51,506 nucleotides of DNA from Flavobacteriales bacterium (lineage in GTDB: Bacteria > Bacteroidota > Bacteroidia > NS11-12g > UBA955). Under the pieces are notes generated by a model that ran no database searches, was not told the DNA's origin, and saw only the letters and a list, made by a program, of their open reading frames with translations. The translations under genes and the position numbers were made by a program. This document shows positions 49,598 to 51,506 of this stretch, piece by piece. The stretch covers positions 1-51,506 of the forward strand of contig CANHRE010000009.1 of assembly GCA_947463095.1 (NCBI GenBank), read 5' to 3'. Within the stretch, counting starts at the first letter, position 1. Each line of letters begins with the position of its first letter.

Positions 49598-51490
49598 ATG
49601 AACCAAAGTGCTTTATTTCTCATCATACTTTTGGCTCCCCTGGCCGGATTCGTGCTGAATGGGTTGTTCGGTAAAAAACTACATGCACTGGCTGGCTGGA
49701 TTGGTTCCGGTGCTGTGTTGATGTCTTTTATCTGTTCTCTATTTCTGTTCCAGAGGATTGCTGCTGACAGCACACCCTTGCTGTTCAAGTTGTTTCAATG
49801 GCTCAATGTAGGAAACTTCCAGATAGACCTGAGCTTCCAGGCCGATCGTTTAAGCAGCGTGATGCTGTTGGTGGTTACTGGTGTGGGTTTTCTGATTCAC
49901 GTGTATTCTATCGCCTACATGCATCATGATGAAGGTTTCTATAAGTTCTTTGCTTACCTTAATCTCTTCATTTTCAGTATGTTACTGCTTGTTCTGGGCA
50001 GCAACTTCGTGGTTATGTTCTTTGGTTGGGAAGGTGTTGGACTATGCAGCTACCTGCTTATCGGCTTCTGGTTTAACAACGAAGCATATGGCAAAGCCGC
50101 TCGTAAAGCATTTGTGATGAACAGGATAGGCGACCTGGGCTTGCTCATTGGTCTGTTCCTCATCTATTTCCAATTCGGCACTTTTGAGTACAGCCAGGTG
50201 TTCGAAAAAGTGGAAACCGGTGCCTACCGACCGGAAATCCTCACAGCAATCTGCTTATCCCTGTTTATCGGTGCTACTGGTAAAAGTGCTCAAATCCCTC
50301 TGTTCACCTGGCTTCCCGATGCCATGGCCGGACCTACACCCGTTTCTGCGCTTATTCACGCAGCAACCATGGTTACTGCCGGTATTTATATGGTGGTTCG
50401 CTGTAATGTGCTGTTCAATTACAGCCCCATAACCAGAGATGTCATCTTATATACCGGATTGCTAACCTCAGTGGTAGCAGCACTCATTGGCCTGAAACAA
50501 AACGATATTAAAAAAGTGTTGGCTTACTCGACCGTATCTCAGCTGGGACTTATGTTCGTTGCGTTGGGATGCGGAGCCTACTCAGCCGCATTATTTCACG
50601 TGGTAACGCATGCGTTCTTCAAAGCGCTGCTGTTCCTGGGTTCGGGCAGTGTAATCCATGCATTGCACGGTGAACAGGATATCCGCAACATGGGCGGACT
50701 GAAAAAACAACTTCCCATTACCTATTGGACCTTCCTGATTGGCACATTAGCCATTACCGGATTTCCTTTGTTTTCCGGTTTCTTCTCAAAAGACGAAATT
50801 CTGCTGTCGCTCTATGACCGCAGCCATTGGCTTTATCCCATTGGCCTGGGCAGTGCCTTTATTACCGCATTCTACATGTTCCGTTTGCTGTTCGTAACCT
50901 TCCATGGCAAGTTCCGCGGTGCGGAAGAACAACAGGCACACATGCATGAATCACCTGCTTTGATGTCAGTACCACTGATCATCCTGGCCGTTCTATCCAT
51001 TCTGGGCGGTCTGATTAATTTGCCTCATTACACAGGGAACATCGCGCAGGGATTACACCATTGGCTAAGTCCGGTTTTGGCCGACCAGCCCGAACACCAT
51101 CATGGTTTTTCTACGGAAATGATGTTTGCCGCACTGGCTGTTGCAGGTATGTTGCTGGCCCTGTTCTTAACCAGAAAAAAATACCTTTCAGATGCAGTAG
51201 TGCCCGAAGCTGATGCGGAAATGACCGGTATGGGTAAACTGATCGGTCAGAAATTCCTGATTGATGAAGCCTATGACGCAGGCTTTGTGCAAACCACAGA
51301 ACATCTGTCCGATGGACTTCACACTTGGTCTGATAAAAAAATCATTGATGGACTGGTACAACAAAGTGGCAAACTCACCGGATTGATGGGCGGCTTGGTA
51401 AGCAAAGTTCAATCCGGAAATATTGAATGGTATCTGCTGCTGATGGTTCTGGCCATGGCAGCGATCCTCGGCGTTAACCTATTTATCTGA
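49598..51490 (+). CDS. nuoL: NADH-quinone oxidoreductase subunit L
   Basis: The 630-residue protein is a complete antiporter-like subunit, with FGWEGVGLCSYLLIGFW, the glutamate in that segment and the TGKSAQIPLFTWLPDAMAGP motif followed by TPVSALIHAATMVTAGIY, both diagnostic of NuoL. Further lysine-bearing helices include LIGLKQNDIKKVLAYSTVSQ. The C-terminal part carries the lateral helix region and a last hydrophobic segment ending LGVNLFI. It is the distal proton pump. The window ends 16 nt after its stop, and nuoM and nuoN presumably follow. Confidence 0.97.
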   Translation: MNQSALFLIILLAPLAGFVLNGLFGKKLHALAGWIGSGAVLMSFICSLFLFQRIAADSTPLLFKLFQWLNVGNFQIDLSFQADRLSSVMLLVVTGVGFLIHVYSIAYMHHDEGFYKFFAYLNLFIFSMLLLVLGSNFVVMFFGWEGVGLCSYLLIGFWFNNEAYGKAARKAFVMNRIGDLGLLIGLFLIYFQFGTFEYSQVFEKVETGAYRPEILTAICLSLFIGATGKSAQIPLFTWLPDAMAGPTPVSALIHAATMVTAGIYMVVRCNVLFNYSPITRDVILYTGLLTSVVAALIGLKQNDIKKVLAYSTVSQLGLMFVALGCGAYSAALFHVVTHAFFKALLFLGSGSVIHALHGEQDIRNMGGLKKQLPITYWTFLIGTLAITGFPLFSGFFSKDEILLSLYDRSHWLYPIGLGSAFITAFYMFRLLFVTFHGKFRGAEEQQAHMHESPALMSVPLIILAVLSILGGLINLPHYTGNIAQGLHHWLSPVLADQPEHHHGFSTEMMFAALAVAGMLLALFLTRKKYLSDAVVPEADAEMTGMGKLIGQKFLIDEAYDAGFVQTTEHLSDGLHTWSDKKIIDGLVQQSGKLTGLMGGLVSKVQSGNIEWYLLLMVLAMAAILGVNLFI

Positions 51491-51506
51491 ACCATTGGAA
51501 CTAATC

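Noticed and set aside
1-51506. tRNA, rRNA, CRISPR arrays, insertion sequences, prophage or a defence system
   Set aside because: Spacers are too short for most of these, no regularly spaced direct repeats or transposase-like ORFs were seen, and nearly every base is explained by housekeeping genes.

Overview
The window is chromosomal DNA from a member of the Bacteroidota, probably near Chitinophagales or Saprospirales; I cannot fix the genus. The evidence is an LpxC-FabZ fusion, two proteins with type IX secretion (T9SS) sorting domains, a TonB-dependent receptor with an N-terminal carboxypeptidase-like domain paired with a DUF4249 lipoprotein, separate nuoC and nuoD with a short NuoG, and repeated TAnnTTTG boxes (the Bacteroidota -7 promoter element) just upstream of genes. 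Coding density is very high. No intergenic gap exceeds 300 bases. I saw no tRNA, rRNA, insertion sequence, prophage or CRISPR array, so this is a housekeeping region rather than an island.

Layout. 1-9905 is almost all leftward: the start of priA (cut by the window edge), dnaN, a DivIC/FtsB-like protein, a PTPS/QueD enzyme, a cysteine desulfurase, an agmatinase, efp, a membrane glycosyltransferase and gcvP. 10191-17884 is rightward: a phosphoglucosamine mutase (glmM), ychF, an HD phosphohydrolase, then lpxD - lpxC/fabZ - lpxA - a lone ABC ATPase. This last group is the early lipid A pathway. A large FG-GAP repeat T9SS protein faces it. murF and a small haem-motif lipoprotein run right (20235-21929). 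They are followed by the leftward translation operon thrS - infC - rpmI - rplT.

25254-32459 is leftward: a membrane pyrophosphatase with a remarkable cysteine-rich C-terminal tail, then an overlapping four-gene operon (acyl-CoA dehydrogenase, unknown exported protein, phosphohexomutase, DUF2279 protein). folB, the TonB-dependent receptor and the DUF4249 lipoprotein run right. dapB - lepB run left, mltG runs right, and an amidase with an SH3b domain and a CXXCH-bearing T9SS protein run left. From 41161 to the window end lies the respiratory complex I operon nuoA-B-C-D-E-x-F-G-H-I-J-K-L. Here x is a small exported protein of unknown function, translationally overlapped with nuoE.

The most notable observations are the 16-cysteine tail on the pyrophosphatase, the exported protein inside the complex I operon, the ABC ATPase with altered Q- and H-loops in the lipid A operon, an EF-P whose tip lacks the usual lysine, a TTG-initiated infC, a possible pseudoknot between rpmI and rplT, and -7 boxes so close to start codons that several mRNAs should be leaderless or nearly so. 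I did not find a clear undescribed multi-gene defence or mobile system here.
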